Source: an uncultured Chitinophagaceae bacterium
Lineage (GTDB): Bacteria > Bacteroidota > Bacteroidia > Chitinophagales > Chitinophagaceae
Assembly (NCBI GenBank): GCA_937873715.1
Contig: CALMYJ010000015.1
Coordinates: 16,007 to 80,006 of the forward strand
Length of the DNA stretch: 64,000 nt
Direction: 5' to 3'
The position numbers and the translations under genes were made by a program. This document shows positions 37,132 through 46,128 of the stretch, piece by piece; the first letter of the stretch is position 1; each line of letters starts with the position of its first letter. A model generated the notes under the pieces. It was given only the letters and a program-made list of their open reading frames with translations, was not told the origin of the DNA and searched no databases.

Positions 37132-38550
37132 TTACTTATGCTTTTTTTTGTAACGGGCAATTACGTCCACTATCAATTGGTTTTGGAGTAATGCAGGGTT
37201 AAGTTCCAGCAGTTTTTTTACAAGTCTGGAATTTTGTTCCATACCTGCTTCCAACTGCAACAAAGCTTCCTTTGTTTTGCCGGTAGCCAGCAAAAAAGCA
37301 CATTTATAAAATCGAAAAACGGGCTTGCCGCCAGTAAATTGTAATGCATGTTCTACATATTCTACACCTTCTTCAAAACAGTTGGCCTGGTACAGGCATG
37401 CTAACAGTTCAATCCAGCCACTGGAATTTTTGGGTTTTACTTTTACCACATTTCCAAAATACAGCACAGCCTCTTCTACCTTACCCATTTGCACACAACA
37501 CTGCCCCATTGCCAGGTTATATTCTGGCTGCAGGCGATATATCTGCATAGCGGTTTGCAAATTTTTTATCGCACTTTCCCATGCCCCTTCGTTCATATAA
37601 GTGCAGGCTATTTTGAAGTAAAGCTGGCTGTTTTCCTGGCTAAGGTGGGTGGCCTTACGGTAATGAAATCTTGCCTGGGCATAATTTTTCATTTTATCGT
37701 AGCAATGGGCAATGGCTTCGTATATCACATCTTCGGGCCGGGCAAGTTCCAGCACACGCTGTAATACTTCTATTGCATCTTTATACCGGCGCAGGCGCAG
37801 GTAAGCATCCCCCATATTTCGCAACGCATAGTCAAATTTTTCATCTATCGCCACAGCATACTGGTAAGCATCTATTGCTTTTTCGTACAATTTAAGCCCC
37901 TGGTAAGCGGCACCCAGGTTGAACCATGCCAGTTCATTAAATGGATACTCATCAATAATGGCCTGGTGCAGCCGGATACCCTCTTCATTCCTGCCGGTAA
38001 AATCGGTCCAAAAACAAATTTTGTAAAGTGCTTCTTCATTACTGGGGTCCATTTCAAGCACCAGTTTAAGGCAGTCGTACACTTTATCAAAGTTTTCGTA
38101 ATCATCATACACATCCGCCAGTTCAAAGAGTAAATCTATTTTTTCGTCACCTTCAAAATAATGCAAAGCAGCTTCAAGTACTGTTGCTGCCTTTTCCTGA
38201 CGGTCAAGTGCCAGGTAAACATCGGTTTTTAAAATATACAGATTTACATCCCCCTTGTCCAATATGGCCGAATCTTCAAGTATACGGAGTGCTGCCTTGT
38301 AATCTTTACTGGCAATTAATAGATCAGCCTTTTTGATGAGTAAATCTGAAGAATAAGGAAATTGCTCTACCGCATAATCTGCCGCTTCCAGTGCCAGTGG
38401 CAACTGGTCTTTTTCATCGTAATAATCAATGATTTTCCCGAAAGAATCTTCTTCGAGGTAGGAGTGGTTTTTCCCGGATTTTAAGTTTTCAAATTGCCTC
38501 AAAAGTTCCTTTAACTCCTCCCTGTCTTGCCTGTAAGGATAATTGCTCAT
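37132..38550 (-). CDS. Tetratricopeptide repeat protein
   Basis: 472 residues, nearly all TPR. Consecutive 34-residue units are readable, for example NELAWFNLGAAYQGLKLYEKAIDAYQYAVAID, FDYALRNMGDAYLRLRRYKDAIEVLQRVLEL and PEYNLAMGQCCVQMGKVEEAVLYFGNVVKV. I estimate ten or more units. There is no signal peptide or membrane span, so it is likely a cytosolic scaffold. A Lys-rich C-terminus (ARYKKKHK) ends it. Partners are unknown. It is on the same strand as comA-aroE, 101 bases upstream. Confidence 0.85.
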   Translation of the reverse strand: MSNYPYRQDREELKELLRQFENLKSGKNHSYLEEDSFGKIIDYYDEKDQLPLALEAADYAVEQFPYSSDLLIKKADLLIASKDYKAALRILEDSAILDKGDVNLYILKTDVYLALDRQEKAATVLEAALHYFEGDEKIDLLFELADVYDDYENFDKVYDCLKLVLEMDPSNEEALYKICFWTDFTGRNEEGIRLHQAIIDEYPFNELAWFNLGAAYQGLKLYEKAIDAYQYAVAIDEKFDYALRNMGDAYLRLRRYKDAIEVLQRVLELARPEDVIYEAIAHCYDKMKNYAQARFHYRKATHLSQENSQLYFKIACTYMNEGAWESAIKNLQTAMQIYRLQPEYNLAMGQCCVQMGKVEEAVLYFGNVVKVKPKNSSGWIELLACLYQANCFEEGVEYVEHALQFTGGKPVFRFYKCAFLLATGKTKEALLQLEAGMEQNSRLVKKLLELNPALLQNQLIVDVIARYKKKHK

Positions 38551-38682
38551 GTGATAGTGGGTTTCTGTAAATTACATGAATTTGAACAAACATCGTTTTT
38601 TTTGTAACCTTTTTTATTTCTGTGCGTTAAATAACTGTGAAAATAATGGATAAGCGGTTTGTGGATTAACAATTTATTTGGT

Positions 38683-38690
38683 TACATTTG
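38683..38690 (+). promoter_or_regulatory. -7 promoter box of the 38712 gene
   Basis: TACATTTG matches TAnnTTTG; a TTTG at 38658-38661 lies at a fitting -33 distance. Confidence 0.6.
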
Positions 38691-38711
38691 TATCGTCATT
38701 AAATCATTGCC

Positions 38712-39062
38712 ATGAAGCAAATTTTTAAAAAAGTACTGGTTATCACACTGCTTACGGGCATTGTGGGTGCCGTATTTGCTGATCGTGGCACCGGTAAAAA
38801 AGCTAAAACAAACCTCAACATAGCTACCGGTATCAACCTTAAAAGTTCTATTGGTTTCAATTTAAAATCAGGATTAAGTTATAAAGGAAGCCTGCTTTCT
38901 ACCAATAATACCCCTACTATCGGCAGTGGTATCGTAAATAATTCATTGGTTACTTACCAAAAGGGAAATATCACTTATATACTGCCGTATACATATAAAA
39001 TTGCCGTACCAGAAATAACACCAGGCTACACAGGTGTAAAAATTATTATCAGACCTCATTAA
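38712..39062 (+). CDS. Small exported protein of unknown function
   Basis: 116 residues. A signal peptide (KKVLVITLLTGIVGAVFA) is followed by a basic, Asn/Ser-rich mature part without cysteines, containing two similar stretches (TNLNIATGINLKSS and IGFNLKSGLSYKGS) that look like short beta repeats. I recognise no family. It has a good promoter box 21 bases upstream and its own terminator, so it appears to be an independently expressed secreted or periplasmic protein. Confidence 0.6.
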   Translation: MKQIFKKVLVITLLTGIVGAVFADRGTGKKAKTNLNIATGINLKSSIGFNLKSGLSYKGSLLSTNNTPTIGSGIVNNSLVTYQKGNITYILPYTYKIAVPEITPGYTGVKIIIRPH

Positions 39063-39081
39063 TACAAGAAATACATTAAAA

Positions 39082-39108
39082 AAGCCCCGTAGTTACGGGG
39101 CTTTTCTT
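39082..39108 (+). terminator. Terminator between convergent genes
   Basis: AAGCCCCGT 39082-39090, loop AGTT, ACGGGGCTT 39095-39103, T-run on plus and A-run before it. It can act in both directions for the 38712 and 39138 genes. Confidence 0.85.
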
Positions 39109-39137
39109 TTTACAAATACTTTGGTTAACCCTAAGCC

Positions 39138-39650
39138 TTAAGGCATACCATTAACCTTAGATGACCTCAGCATGGTGCCATAATCCATTTTATTTGAAAG
39201 GGCATTAACAGCCCTCGCTATTCGGCTAACCAGGGTTTTTTCGGTTTTGGCACTATCTATCCATTTGCTAAAGTAGCGCTGGTGCGATGGGGTTAAAGTT
39301 TCAAAATAAGCCACAGCTTCCGGCTCCTCTGCCATACATTCTAAAAAAACAGGATTTATCGTATATACTTCTTTATCCTCCTCCAGTTGTACCAAAAGCC
39401 GGGCACCTTTACGCTTGCCGGTACCTTTTCGCATAGCAGCATTAACGGGAAGAATGAAGTTGCCGTCGCCCACCGGTATTAAGGATGCCTGGCTGATGAC
39501 AAACGCATCGAGCAGCCCTTTTACTTTAAAAGATTTTTTTGTGCCTGCCTTTATTTCCCGGGCTATGGTTACAGGTATTTCAATATAAGTCCAGCCGGTT
39601 TTGTCGGCTTGCTTTTCAAATTTTTGCAGCGTTGCTTCAAACTGAACCAT
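39138..39650 (-). CDS. DUF1905/YdeI-like protein
   Basis: 170 residues. The N-terminal half (VQFEATLQKFEKQADKTGWTYIEIPVTIAREIKAGTKKSFKVKGLLD) is a DUF1905 domain. The C-terminal part (YFETLTPSHQRYFSKWIDSAKTEKTLVSRIARAVNAL) is the YdeI/OmpD-associated helix pair. YdeI-type proteins are linked to stress and peptide resistance in enterobacteria, but their biochemical role is unclear and none is claimed here. It stands alone between terminators. Confidence 0.8.
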   Translation of the reverse strand: MVQFEATLQKFEKQADKTGWTYIEIPVTIAREIKAGTKKSFKVKGLLDAFVISQASLIPVGDGNFILPVNAAMRKGTGKRKGARLLVQLEEDKEVYTINPVFLECMAEEPEAVAYFETLTPSHQRYFSKWIDSAKTEKTLVSRIARAVNALSNKMDYGTMLRSSKVNGMP

Positions 39651-39663
39651 ACTGCCAAAATAA

Positions 39664-39694
39664 AAAAATCCACAGGCAATACCTGCGGATTTTT
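39664..39694 (-). terminator. Terminator of the DUF4394 gene
   Basis: AAAAATCC 39664-39671 with CAGG 39673-39676 pairs with CCTG 39682-39685 and GGATTTTT 39687-39694, with one mismatched pair. It lies between the DUF4394 and YdeI-like genes. Confidence 0.7.
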
Positions 39695-39714
39695 GAACTT
39701 TACTTTGTACGGCA

Positions 39715-41250
39715 CTAAAAACCCAGCCCTAAGGCAAACCCTCTTGTCTTCACCGGAAAATCAGCCATTTTTGTTGCGGCACCTGTTTCCAGGTTAATAG
39801 TATAAATGGCTGTTTTATCGCTTACAGTTAGGAGGGCATAGGCAATACCACTGGTGCTGCCAATATCAAATCCGTTATCCGATTGAGGATTGATGCCAAG
39901 TGCCCCTACTTCTACAAGTGTACCATCATTGGGTGGTATTTGTTTGTACAGTTTATTTGTAGCACAATCAATATCGAACAAAGTAGTGGTTGTTGCACCG
40001 GCAAAATTATTAGTATAGGCGGCTGCGGTTACGTTAGGTGTACCTGGATTTAGGGCTCCATCCACGGCTACCAGTAAGCCTGTTGTGGGATGCAGGCGCA
40101 AATTTTGGCCTGTATTGGTAATAAGCCTTATCCTGTCTACAGTAGGATTAAAATCGAAACCAGCGTACGAACCAAATAAAGTAGTAAATGCGCCAGGCCC
40201 AACCATTGCTGCAGCACCCGAAGCAGTGTTTAAAGTATATAAATTACCCCCGCTGCCTATTGCATATAACTGGCCGTTCAATGGCCTGAAATCTATCCCG
40301 GTAATTTTATCCCCTATTGCTATGCCTGTAATTGGCTTCATCACCGGGGTAGCAGGAGTCATAGGATTAAAAATTAGCAGGTTGTTGCTTTCATCTACAG
40401 CATAAGCTACAGGCTCGGTTGGTATTGCCAATCCTTTTATCATCGAACTGCCGCCAAAATCGCTCAGCCGGCTGGCTTTGCCTGTAGCTGTATCAATGCT
40501 AAATAACGAGGATTTGCCATCTACAACCAATGCAGCAAGGGCTACAGCACCATCTGGCGAAATATCAAAACCACCTTCGCCGGTAGCTGTTACACCAAGA
40601 TTGCCAACCTCTACCAGGCCACCATCATTTGGAGGTATTTGTTTGTACAATTTTTTATTATTTATATCTATATCAAAAAGCGTGGTAAATGTAGCGCCGG
40701 CTTTATTACCACTATAAGCAACCGCTGTTACCATTGGGCTGGCGGGGCCATTAATGTTGCCGTCGGTTGCTACTATAGCTCCTGTTTCGGGATGCAGCCG
40801 TAAGTTTTGCCCGGTGCTGGTTACAATACGTATACGATCTACCGTAGGGTTAAAATCGAAGCCAACAATATTGCCATTCAATACCGGCGTAAATTGACCG
40901 GCGCCTATTTCTCTTGCAGCACCGGTTGACAGGTTGATAACATAAAGGCGGCTTGTACTGCCCAACCCATACAATTCGCCGGTAGCCGGTCTAAAATCTA
41001 TACCAAGAATATTTTCGCCGGGTTGCAGGCCACTTACGGCCACCGATGCAATAGGTGAAGTGGTGCTTTTTGCATTATACTTTGCCAAATCGCCGGATGC
41101 ATTAATGGTGTAAAACTCAATATCCGGCTTAGCAACCGGCATATCGGGCCGGTTGGCGGATTCTTTTTTGCAAGAAGAAAGATTGATTGCGAAGAGGGCA
41201 ATTAAGGTCATAAATATCCCATGCCCCATGTTGAATGTTGCTTTTGCCAT
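39715..41250 (-). CDS. Lipoprotein with two DUF4394 domains
   Basis: 511 residues. The signal ends in LSSC, a lipobox with Cys at about 27. Two DUF4394 units follow, about 40-275 and 276-511, sharing GIDFRP, YGLG/YAIG, VGFDFNPTVDRIR, TGQNLRLHP, TTLFDID and LYKQIPPNDG. DUF4394 is a propeller-like domain of unknown function in extracellular proteins. Full-length duplication gives two complete domains in one chain. It is surface or periplasm anchored and stands alone. Confidence 0.85.
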   Translation of the reverse strand: MAKATFNMGHGIFMTLIALFAINLSSCKKESANRPDMPVAKPDIEFYTINASGDLAKYNAKSTTSPIASVAVSGLQPGENILGIDFRPATGELYGLGSTSRLYVINLSTGAAREIGAGQFTPVLNGNIVGFDFNPTVDRIRIVTSTGQNLRLHPETGAIVATDGNINGPASPMVTAVAYSGNKAGATFTTLFDIDINNKKLYKQIPPNDGGLVEVGNLGVTATGEGGFDISPDGAVALAALVVDGKSSLFSIDTATGKASRLSDFGGSSMIKGLAIPTEPVAYAVDESNNLLIFNPMTPATPVMKPITGIAIGDKITGIDFRPLNGQLYAIGSGGNLYTLNTASGAAAMVGPGAFTTLFGSYAGFDFNPTVDRIRLITNTGQNLRLHPTTGLLVAVDGALNPGTPNVTAAAYTNNFAGATTTTLFDIDCATNKLYKQIPPNDGTLVEVGALGINPQSDNGFDIGSTSGIAYALLTVSDKTAIYTINLETGAATKMADFPVKTRGFALGLGF

Positions 41251-41401
41251 AACCAGATTTTTTAATTGATTGTAAAAGTTATTTGTTCGATGAAGAGTTA
41301 CGGAAATACAAAAAGCATGGTTTTATTAACGAAATATTTTTTTTTCGCCTTCAAACAAATTCTATTTTCAGGCACACTTTACTTTTAAAAATTGAGGTAG
41401 T

Positions 41402-42367
41402 ATGAAAATCAAATTTTACGTGGCATTATTCAGCAGCATTTTGTTATTGATGCCTGCAGTAAGCACAGCCCAGGCCAGCAGCCAGTATAAGCAGGTAGAC
41501 GAATACGTACAAACGCTGGGCAGTATGGATTCCCTCAATATGGGTACCATCAGCCATATCCTTACAAAAAACTTTAGCAGCAACGCAGATAAAGTAAGGG
41601 CAATTTTTTGCTGGATTGCCAACAATATCAGTTTTGATGTAAAACGATTTAAAAGCAGTGGTAACGAAAAGATGACAACTGAGGAAGTATTAAAAAACAG
41701 GAAAGCTAACGCTTACGGATATGCAGCACTTTTCCAGGACATGTGCAGTGTGGCAAAAATTCGCTGCCTTACAGTGGATGGTTATGCCCGGTATACCACT
41801 GAGGATATAAATGAAAAACCCGACAACTTTAACCATAGCTGGGCGGTTGTACAATTGGGTACCAGCCCGGAATCCTGGCAGTATGCCGACCCTGCCTGGG
41901 GCAGCGGTTTTATTGATGATAAAATGACGGTGTTTACAAAAGCCTACAACGATGCCTACTTTTTTGCCGATAAAACCATATTCAACTTTCAGCACCTGCC
42001 CGATAATACCGCCTGGCTGCTGGGGCCAGGCACAAAAGATGTAAAATCATTTATGGCTATGCCGTTGGTAAAAAATGCGGCTTATGAACTTGGTCTTACC
42101 AAATTTATGCCTGCAGGCGGTTATATTAAAACCAAACTTAAAAATCCTTTAGAGTTTAGCATAGCCCTTAACCCTGGCGCTACGGTACAAATTGTAGCGC
42201 TGCAAATTATACAGGGCAAAAAAACAGAAACTAAAACGATGGACATTAAATATCAAAATGGGTTACTCAAATTCAACCATAAGTTTGCCGAAGCTGATAC
42301 TTACCCGGTAAATGTGTTGATTAACAACAAGATGCTGCTGTCGTATATGATAGAAGTAACAGACTGA
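41402..42367 (+). CDS. Secreted transglutaminase-like protein lacking the catalytic Cys
   Basis: 321 residues with a signal peptide (ALFSSILLLMPAVSTAQA). The central domain follows the transglutaminase-like plan: ADKVRAIFCWIANNISFD, then KANAYGYAALFQDMC where the family has GVCxGYA, then NHSWAVV with His 145 and YADPAWG with Asp 163. The residue aligned to the nucleophile Cys is Ala 104, so peptidase or cross-linking activity is not expected. The C-terminal 120 residues are beta-rich. Catalytically dead homologues exist and may bind peptides or act as scaffolds. It stands alone. Confidence 0.8.
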   Translation: MKIKFYVALFSSILLLMPAVSTAQASSQYKQVDEYVQTLGSMDSLNMGTISHILTKNFSSNADKVRAIFCWIANNISFDVKRFKSSGNEKMTTEEVLKNRKANAYGYAALFQDMCSVAKIRCLTVDGYARYTTEDINEKPDNFNHSWAVVQLGTSPESWQYADPAWGSGFIDDKMTVFTKAYNDAYFFADKTIFNFQHLPDNTAWLLGPGTKDVKSFMAMPLVKNAAYELGLTKFMPAGGYIKTKLKNPLEFSIALNPGATVQIVALQIIQGKKTETKTMDIKYQNGLLKFNHKFAEADTYPVNVLINNKMLLSYMIEVTD

Positions 42368-42481
42368 TTTTTTATGATGGCATTTAAAGGCTAAATATTT
42401 TTTTGGTGGTTGTTTGTATGGATTATTAATATTTTGTAGATTACAACCGAACAACTCATTCATTACCAAAACCCATTTACT

Positions 42482-42946
42482 ATGTCAGCTATTACCAAGT
42501 TCAGAGATTGGACAGCGTCGCACAACCCTAAATGGCTTGCGCTGATCAGGGTGGCGCTAGGAGCCGCACTCCTGCTGAGAGGCGTAAATTTTTTGGATAA
42601 TACGGCTGAGTTGCAAACTTCGATTGATGCCAGTGTATTTCAGTCTCACAGCGAATGGATTGCCCATGCTATCCCATGGATCCATATCGGGGGAGGCTTT
42701 CTCATCATCATTGGCCTTTTTACCAGGTTTGCTTCTCTTATACAAATGCCGGTTCTTATCGGTGCCGTATTTTTTATCAATTCCAAAAAAGGTTTCTTCA
42801 CTACAGAAACCAGCCTGCCTTATTCCATTATCATCCTGCTGCTCTTAATTGTATTCCTCATCGAGGGAAGCGGCATGCTTTCACTGGCACAGTATTTCAG
42901 GGAAGCAGAACAACCGCCAACTCAACAAAACAGCTCAGCCGCATGA
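42482..42946 (+). CDS. DoxX-family membrane protein
   Basis: 154 residues with four hydrophobic spans. The opening WLALIRVALGAALLLRGVNFL is the DoxX signature helix, followed by HAIPWIHIGGGFLIIIGLFTRFASLIQMPVLIGAVFF. DoxX proteins are small membrane proteins, some being subunits of quinone-linked oxidoreductases, most unassigned. The C-terminus is polar (EAEQPPTQQNSSAA). A terminator lies just downstream. Confidence 0.82.
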   Translation: MSAITKFRDWTASHNPKWLALIRVALGAALLLRGVNFLDNTAELQTSIDASVFQSHSEWIAHAIPWIHIGGGFLIIIGLFTRFASLIQMPVLIGAVFFINSKKGFFTTETSLPYSIIILLLLIVFLIEGSGMLSLAQYFREAEQPPTQQNSSAA

Positions 42947-42970
42947 CACGATTGTTTACTTAAAAAAATT

Positions 42971-42999
42971 AACCCCTGTATTTGTACAGGGGTTTTTTG
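42971..42999 (+). terminator. Terminator after the DoxX gene
   Basis: AACCCCTGTA 42971-42980, loop TTTG, TACAGGGGTT 42985-42994, then T. It also serves as the end of the convergent receptor gene. Confidence 0.88.
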
Positions 43000-43019
43000 T
43001 ATCAGGGCATGTTAATACA

Positions 43020-45284
43020 TTACTGCATTTGCCAGCGAACACCAACCAGAAGTTTGGCGCCCTGTACGGCAGCATAATTATATGATGGGTCAAACTGGTA
43101 ACCGTAAGGGTTAGTATCAGGCCGGGCCTCACCGTTGTTATCGAAATATTTTCCACCGGGCCTGTTAAAAGGATCATCAGCATGTAAAATAGGATTGGCA
43201 GGTATAAAGTTCAACAGGTTTTTAACTGCAGTGTATACTTCCACCCTGTTGCTCCAGGTTTTGGTTAGTTGCAGGTTAAGTATGCCATAAGTCGGCGACA
43301 GTTCCCTTCTAAAATCATCAGGTACTACGGGTAGGTGCATCGGCCCGTTTACCCGGCCGGTAAAATCAAGCAGCAAACCTGCCCTGCTAAATGGATAACT
43401 GATAGCAAATGTGCCTGAAAAACGTGGGGCAAATAATTGTGGTGTAAAAATGCTTTTCCCATCTGCTGTTTTATCTGCCGTAAAAACATCCATCCAGGTA
43501 GCACCGGCATTAATGCGGAGCCTGTTGGTAAAATTCAAATCGGCATTAAAAGTTATACCACGGGATATCGCATATCCATCCAGGTTATTGTAAATAATTT
43601 TTTGCGGATCAGTAAGATAATCTGCCACAATTTTGTTACTAAAATAAGTATAGAAGCCGCTGAGGTCAAAATTGACAAAACCACTGCCATACCGCACAAA
43701 AGCACTATAGTTAATATTTCCATTCCACGATTGCTCCGGCTTTAAAGCTTCCGCAATTAGTACCGACCTGGCGCCTGTAAGGGCTGCATGATCTTCAGTA
43801 AACAAATTCACCACCCTGTAACCACTACCCCCGCTTAGCCTTATCGTATGCTGCGTATTAGGTGTGTACTTAATAGCAATACGTGGGGTAAATATTGAAC
43901 CATGATCACTGTTATAATCATAACGCAGGCCACCCAGCAATAAAAAATTTTTGCCGGCTTTCATTTCATCCTGTACAAAAATACCTGGCAAAAAACTGTG
44001 TATACCACCACCACCTGCAGTTGCCGGTGTATTATCATTGTAATAGGTATAACGTAAAGGAATACCCCCAATGATGTTATGCCGGCCATACTCAGCGCCC
44101 CATCTTAACTGGGTAAACGCCACCTGCTGGCTGGCATGGTATTTTACAGTTCCATAATAACTATCCTGTAAATGCCAGTTATACGATACATCTGCCTGCC
44201 ACTTACTGCTGAACGGCAGGTTGACAATCATTTCAGCACGGTTGGTTTGTATACTTTCACCATATACTTTATCGCTACCCCTGTACACCGGCTGCCAATG
44301 CATCTCACCACCCCAGCGGTTTTCCGTAACATACCGCAGTGCAATTGAGGCAGGCCTGCTACGGTGCGTACCAAAGCTCCATTTATTGAATACAGATAAA
44401 CGATGCTGCAGGGCGATGTCGGTAAAATTGTCGTTATTAATATCCCTGCGTTGCTGGTAATTAAAATAGCTCACCCCCAGCAATGCCGCTGCATTTTTCA
44501 GTTTGAAACCCGCCGAAACATCAGCCGTATATTCACCTACACTCGTACCCGATACATCTGCCCTGAAAGCTTCTGCCGAAGCGGCATCACGGGTTATAAT
44601 GTTCACTAATCCCCCAACTGCCTCACTGCCATACAGCGTAGATGCAGGCCCTTTTACAATTTCTATACGCTTCACCATACTATTGGGTATCCCCGAAAGG
44701 CCGTACACCGTAGCAAGGCTGCTAACGATGGGCATACCATCTATTAGTATCATGGTGTATGGGCCTTCCATACCATTGATATGTATATCACCGGTATTAC
44801 ACACGTTACAGTTTAATTGGGGCTGTACCCCATTCACCATTTGCAGGCTCTCGAAAATATTGGGAGAAGGATTTTTTTTAAAATAACTATGTGCATACAC
44901 TTCTACCGGTATTGGGCTGGCCATTTTGCTTACTGTTCTCATACCGGCTGTAACTACCACCTCATCAATTAAAGCCATATTTTCCTCCAATGCTATAGCT
45001 ACAACAGTATCGGTATGCTGCAGCACTACCGGCAACAGCTTAGCTTGGTAACCAGCAGCAGAGACCTCTACCACACGCCTGCCAAAAGGCACCTGCCTTA
45101 AAGTAAAGTAACCGGCAGTATCAGTAATCGTAAATTTTTTTGAGCCCCGCAGGTGGATGCTGGCAGCCGCAACCATACCTTTTGTGCCGGTAACAGTACC
45201 ACTGATAGTGCCCGCCTGGCTAAAAGCCAGTACTGGAAACAGTAATACCACAATCACCAAAAACAGCCGGCATAATTTCATCAT
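43020..45284 (-). CDS. TonB-dependent outer membrane receptor, probably metal-related
   Basis: From the ATG at 45284 about 754 residues (MMKLCRLFLVIV...). The frame opens earlier at a TTG, but the -7 box lies across that point, so the ATG is chosen. Order: signal peptide ending AFSQ, a carboxypeptidase-regulatory-like domain (GTISGTVTGTKGMVAAASIHLRG), the plug with LIDGMPIV and VKGPASTLYGSEAVGGLVNIITRDA, and a 22-strand barrel ending GVRWQMQ. The plug holds a NCNVCNTGDIHINGMEG segment with two Cys. A DtxR-type box in its promoter suggests uptake of iron, manganese or a metal complex. Confidence 0.88.
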   Translation of the reverse strand: MMKLCRLFLVIVVLLFPVLAFSQAGTISGTVTGTKGMVAAASIHLRGSKKFTITDTAGYFTLRQVPFGRRVVEVSAAGYQAKLLPVVLQHTDTVVAIALEENMALIDEVVVTAGMRTVSKMASPIPVEVYAHSYFKKNPSPNIFESLQMVNGVQPQLNCNVCNTGDIHINGMEGPYTMILIDGMPIVSSLATVYGLSGIPNSMVKRIEIVKGPASTLYGSEAVGGLVNIITRDAASAEAFRADVSGTSVGEYTADVSAGFKLKNAAALLGVSYFNYQQRRDINNDNFTDIALQHRLSVFNKWSFGTHRSRPASIALRYVTENRWGGEMHWQPVYRGSDKVYGESIQTNRAEMIVNLPFSSKWQADVSYNWHLQDSYYGTVKYHASQQVAFTQLRWGAEYGRHNIIGGIPLRYTYYNDNTPATAGGGGIHSFLPGIFVQDEMKAGKNFLLLGGLRYDYNSDHGSIFTPRIAIKYTPNTQHTIRLSGGSGYRVVNLFTEDHAALTGARSVLIAEALKPEQSWNGNINYSAFVRYGSGFVNFDLSGFYTYFSNKIVADYLTDPQKIIYNNLDGYAISRGITFNADLNFTNRLRINAGATWMDVFTADKTADGKSIFTPQLFAPRFSGTFAISYPFSRAGLLLDFTGRVNGPMHLPVVPDDFRRELSPTYGILNLQLTKTWSNRVEVYTAVKNLLNFIPANPILHADDPFNRPGGKYFDNNGEARPDTNPYGYQFDPSYNYAAVQGAKLLVGVRWQMQ

Positions 45285-45314
45285 ACTAAAAATCAATAAA
45301 AATATTTTGGAGTA

Positions 45315-45322
45315 CAAAAATA
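45315..45322 (-). promoter_or_regulatory. -7 promoter box of the TonB receptor gene
   Basis: Minus-strand TATTTTTG matches TAnnTTTG exactly, 30 bases before ATG 45284, and directly abuts the DtxR-type box. Confidence 0.65.
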
Positions 45323-45341
45323 TAAAATTAGGCTAACCTAA
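45323..45341. promoter_or_regulatory. DtxR/IdeR-type operator
   Basis: TAAAATTAGGCTAACCTAA agrees with the actinobacterial consensus TTAGGTTAGGCTAACCTAA at 16 of 19 positions. It lies in the 106-base gap between the divergent receptor and DtxR-family genes, next to the receptor's -7 box, so a metal-loaded repressor bound here would block the receptor and possibly its own gene. Confidence 0.75.
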
Positions 45342-45390
45342 AAATACTTTTAATAAAAAAAATCTGGCACTTTTGCATAAATGCCGGAAT

Positions 45391-46050
45391 ATGACCTCAT
45401 TAGCCGAAGAAAACTACCTGAAAGCCATTTATAAACTGCATGAAAAAAATGGCGGTATGGTAAGCACCTCTGCCCTTGCCGAAACACTTGAAGTAAGTGC
45501 AGCCTCGGTTACTGATTTCATCAAAAAAATGGCAGTTAAAAAGTTAGTAGCCTACGAAAAATCAAGAGGAGTAAGGCTCACAGATACCGGAAAATTTATA
45601 GCGATCAGCATCATACGCAAGCACCGCTTATGGGAAGTGTGGCTTGTAAGTAAGCTGGGCTTTAAGTGGGATGAAGTACATGATATAGCCGAACAACTGG
45701 AACATGTAACCAGCGAGGAATTAATTGAAAACCTGGACAAACATTTAGGCTACCCTAAAGCCGACCCACATGGCGACCTTATCCCCGATGCCAGGGGCAG
45801 GTTTGCCAAAACAAGCAGTAAACCCCTGCTTGAATACCCTGCCGGAAGCAAAGTAAAACTTACCGGCGTTGAAAACCACTCCAACAGCTTTTTGCAGTAC
45901 CTCACTAAAAATCAACTATCCCTTGGAGATGAAATTATGGTAGAAGCCATCGAAGAGTTTGATGAAACCTTTCATGTAAAAATCAACAAAAAACATCAAA
46001 AATTACTGAGCCGGGAAGTGGTAAAAAACCTCCTTGTAGTGCCTTTATAA
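45391..46050 (+). CDS. DtxR/MntR-family metal-dependent regulator
   Basis: 219 residues from the ATG at 45391 (MTSLAEENYLKAIYKL, the canonical family start); an upstream TTG at 45373 is rejected. Winged HTH about 1-65 (STSALAETLEVSAASVTDFIKKM), a dimerisation and metal-binding domain with RKHRLWEVWLVSKLGFKWDEVHDIAEQLEHVTSEEL and LGYPKADPHGD, and a C-terminal FeoA/SH3-like domain (about 145-219, YPAGSKVKLTGVENHS). Such proteins repress metal uptake genes when Fe or Mn is bound. The divergent TonB receptor with an operator between is the obvious target. CACTTTTG at 45368-45375 may be its -7 box. Confidence 0.92.
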   Translation: MTSLAEENYLKAIYKLHEKNGGMVSTSALAETLEVSAASVTDFIKKMAVKKLVAYEKSRGVRLTDTGKFIAISIIRKHRLWEVWLVSKLGFKWDEVHDIAEQLEHVTSEELIENLDKHLGYPKADPHGDLIPDARGRFAKTSSKPLLEYPAGSKVKLTGVENHSNSFLQYLTKNQLSLGDEIMVEAIEEFDETFHVKINKKHQKLLSREVVKNLLVVPL

Positions 46051-46117
46051 ACAGGGCAGGCTTTAAAAAAACTGCCCAACATTTTTTCAGCACATTTTGC
46101 TTCAATACTTATTCCTT

Positions 46118-46125
46118 TATCTTTG
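46118..46125 (+). promoter_or_regulatory. -7 promoter box of guaB, nearly abutting the start codon
   Basis: TATCTTTG, an exact TAnnTTTG match, ends three bases before ATG 46129, implying a leaderless or nearly leaderless message. Confidence 0.55.
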
Positions 46126-46128
46126 CAC

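Noticed and set aside
45285..45317. Longer N-terminus of the TonB receptor from a TTG at 45317
   Set aside because: The TTG lies inside the -7 promoter box, so it cannot be translated from that promoter; ATG 45284 also gives a normal signal peptide.
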